Shown piece by piece: positions 63,964 through 64,000 of a stretch of DNA of 64,000 nucleotides. Position numbers and translations under genes: made by a program. Within the stretch, counting starts at the first letter, position 1; the number at the start of each line of letters is the position of its first letter. This stretch comes from Macrothele yani (taxonomy: Eukaryota > Arthropoda > Arachnida > Araneae > Macrothelidae): positions 120,716,922 to 120,780,921 of the forward strand of contig CM077001.1 in the NCBI GenBank assembly GCA_039090855.1, read 5' to 3'. The notes beneath the pieces were generated by a model. The model was not told the origin of the DNA. It made no database searches and worked only from the letters and a program-made list of their open reading frames with translations.

Positions 63964-64000
63964 TTTGAAGGGGTTTGGCCATAACTCCCCACGCTGGCCA

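Larger units (their letters stand above)
60990..64000 (-). mobile_element. RTE-clade LINE, nearly intact, extends past the window
   Basis: One minus-strand reading from 63963 to 61020 covers apurinic endonuclease and RT, followed by a (TGA)n 3' tail with a TA-rich end at about 60990-61015. Across about 980 codons I see only one in-frame stop (63241-63243) and one single-base insertion (near 61782). Four other RTE copies in the window match it closely. Endonuclease type, the FADD box and the short-repeat tail fit the RTE clade. Confidence 0.92.

Overview
This is a transposon-dominated stretch of an animal nuclear genome. I found no convincing host gene: no multi-exon gene, no operon, no rRNA gene. 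The set of elements (mellifera-type and other D34D mariners, many Tc1 elements, hAT elements with 8-bp target duplications, an RTE LINE with a TGA-rich tail, a Gmr1-like LTR element, tRNA-derived SINEs, many satellites) together with AT-rich sequence points to an invertebrate, most likely an arthropod. I cannot name the species.

Layout. 1-3.7 kb: 3' part of a decayed LTR retrotransposon whose integrase lies upstream of reverse transcriptase (Gmr1 order). 4.2-8.1 kb: an internally deleted mariner, a Tc1 element and a small hAT MITE. 8.3-10.8 kb: an array of ~150-bp units, each carrying a GCCCCCTGGTGG-type motif that resembles the CTCF core; inverted copies lie at 13.8-16.5 kb (split by a Tc1) and 40.1-41.7 kb. 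11-12.4 kb: CRE cluster and tRNA-SINEs. 12.5-13.8 kb: mariner. 16.9-17.0 kb: two touching hairpins. 17.9-19.8 kb: hAT element holding a 590-bp TRIM whose two LTRs each contain a tRNA-like Pol III unit. 19.9-21.1 kb: a 37-bp satellite built from a hAT terminus plus its flank, then the hAT element itself. 21.6-25.1 kb: mariner split by a Tc1, then a second mariner. 25.4-27.2 kb: two related GC-rich hAT MITEs. 28-29.1 kb: a foldback-like structure. 29.9-36 kb: two Tc1 copies of one family, the second preceded by a tandem array of its own 5' end. 36.8-39.9 kb: truncated mariner and a 38-copy 50-bp satellite. 42-49.3 kb: SINEs, Tc1 and mariner relics with minisatellites inside coding sequence, and a Tc1/mariner element of another type. 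49.4-50.6 kb: hAT. 51.6-54 kb: SINE and a Tc1 relic that turns into a 35-bp minisatellite. 54.5-64 kb: RTE copies, a palindromic tRNA-like pair, a hAT MITE and a ~77-bp satellite; the window ends in a nearly intact RTE element.

The most unusual signals are (1) the TRIM with tRNA-like sequences inside its LTRs, an animal parallel to the 5S-bearing Cassandra elements of plants; (2) two independent arrays whose unit is transposon terminus plus flanking DNA, placed at the boundary of the element they come from; (3) the CTCF-like motif array with a three-unit higher-order period; and (4) the Gmr1 domain order. Several other transposon relics carry internal minisatellites, so tandem expansion seeded inside transposons looks like a habit of this genome.
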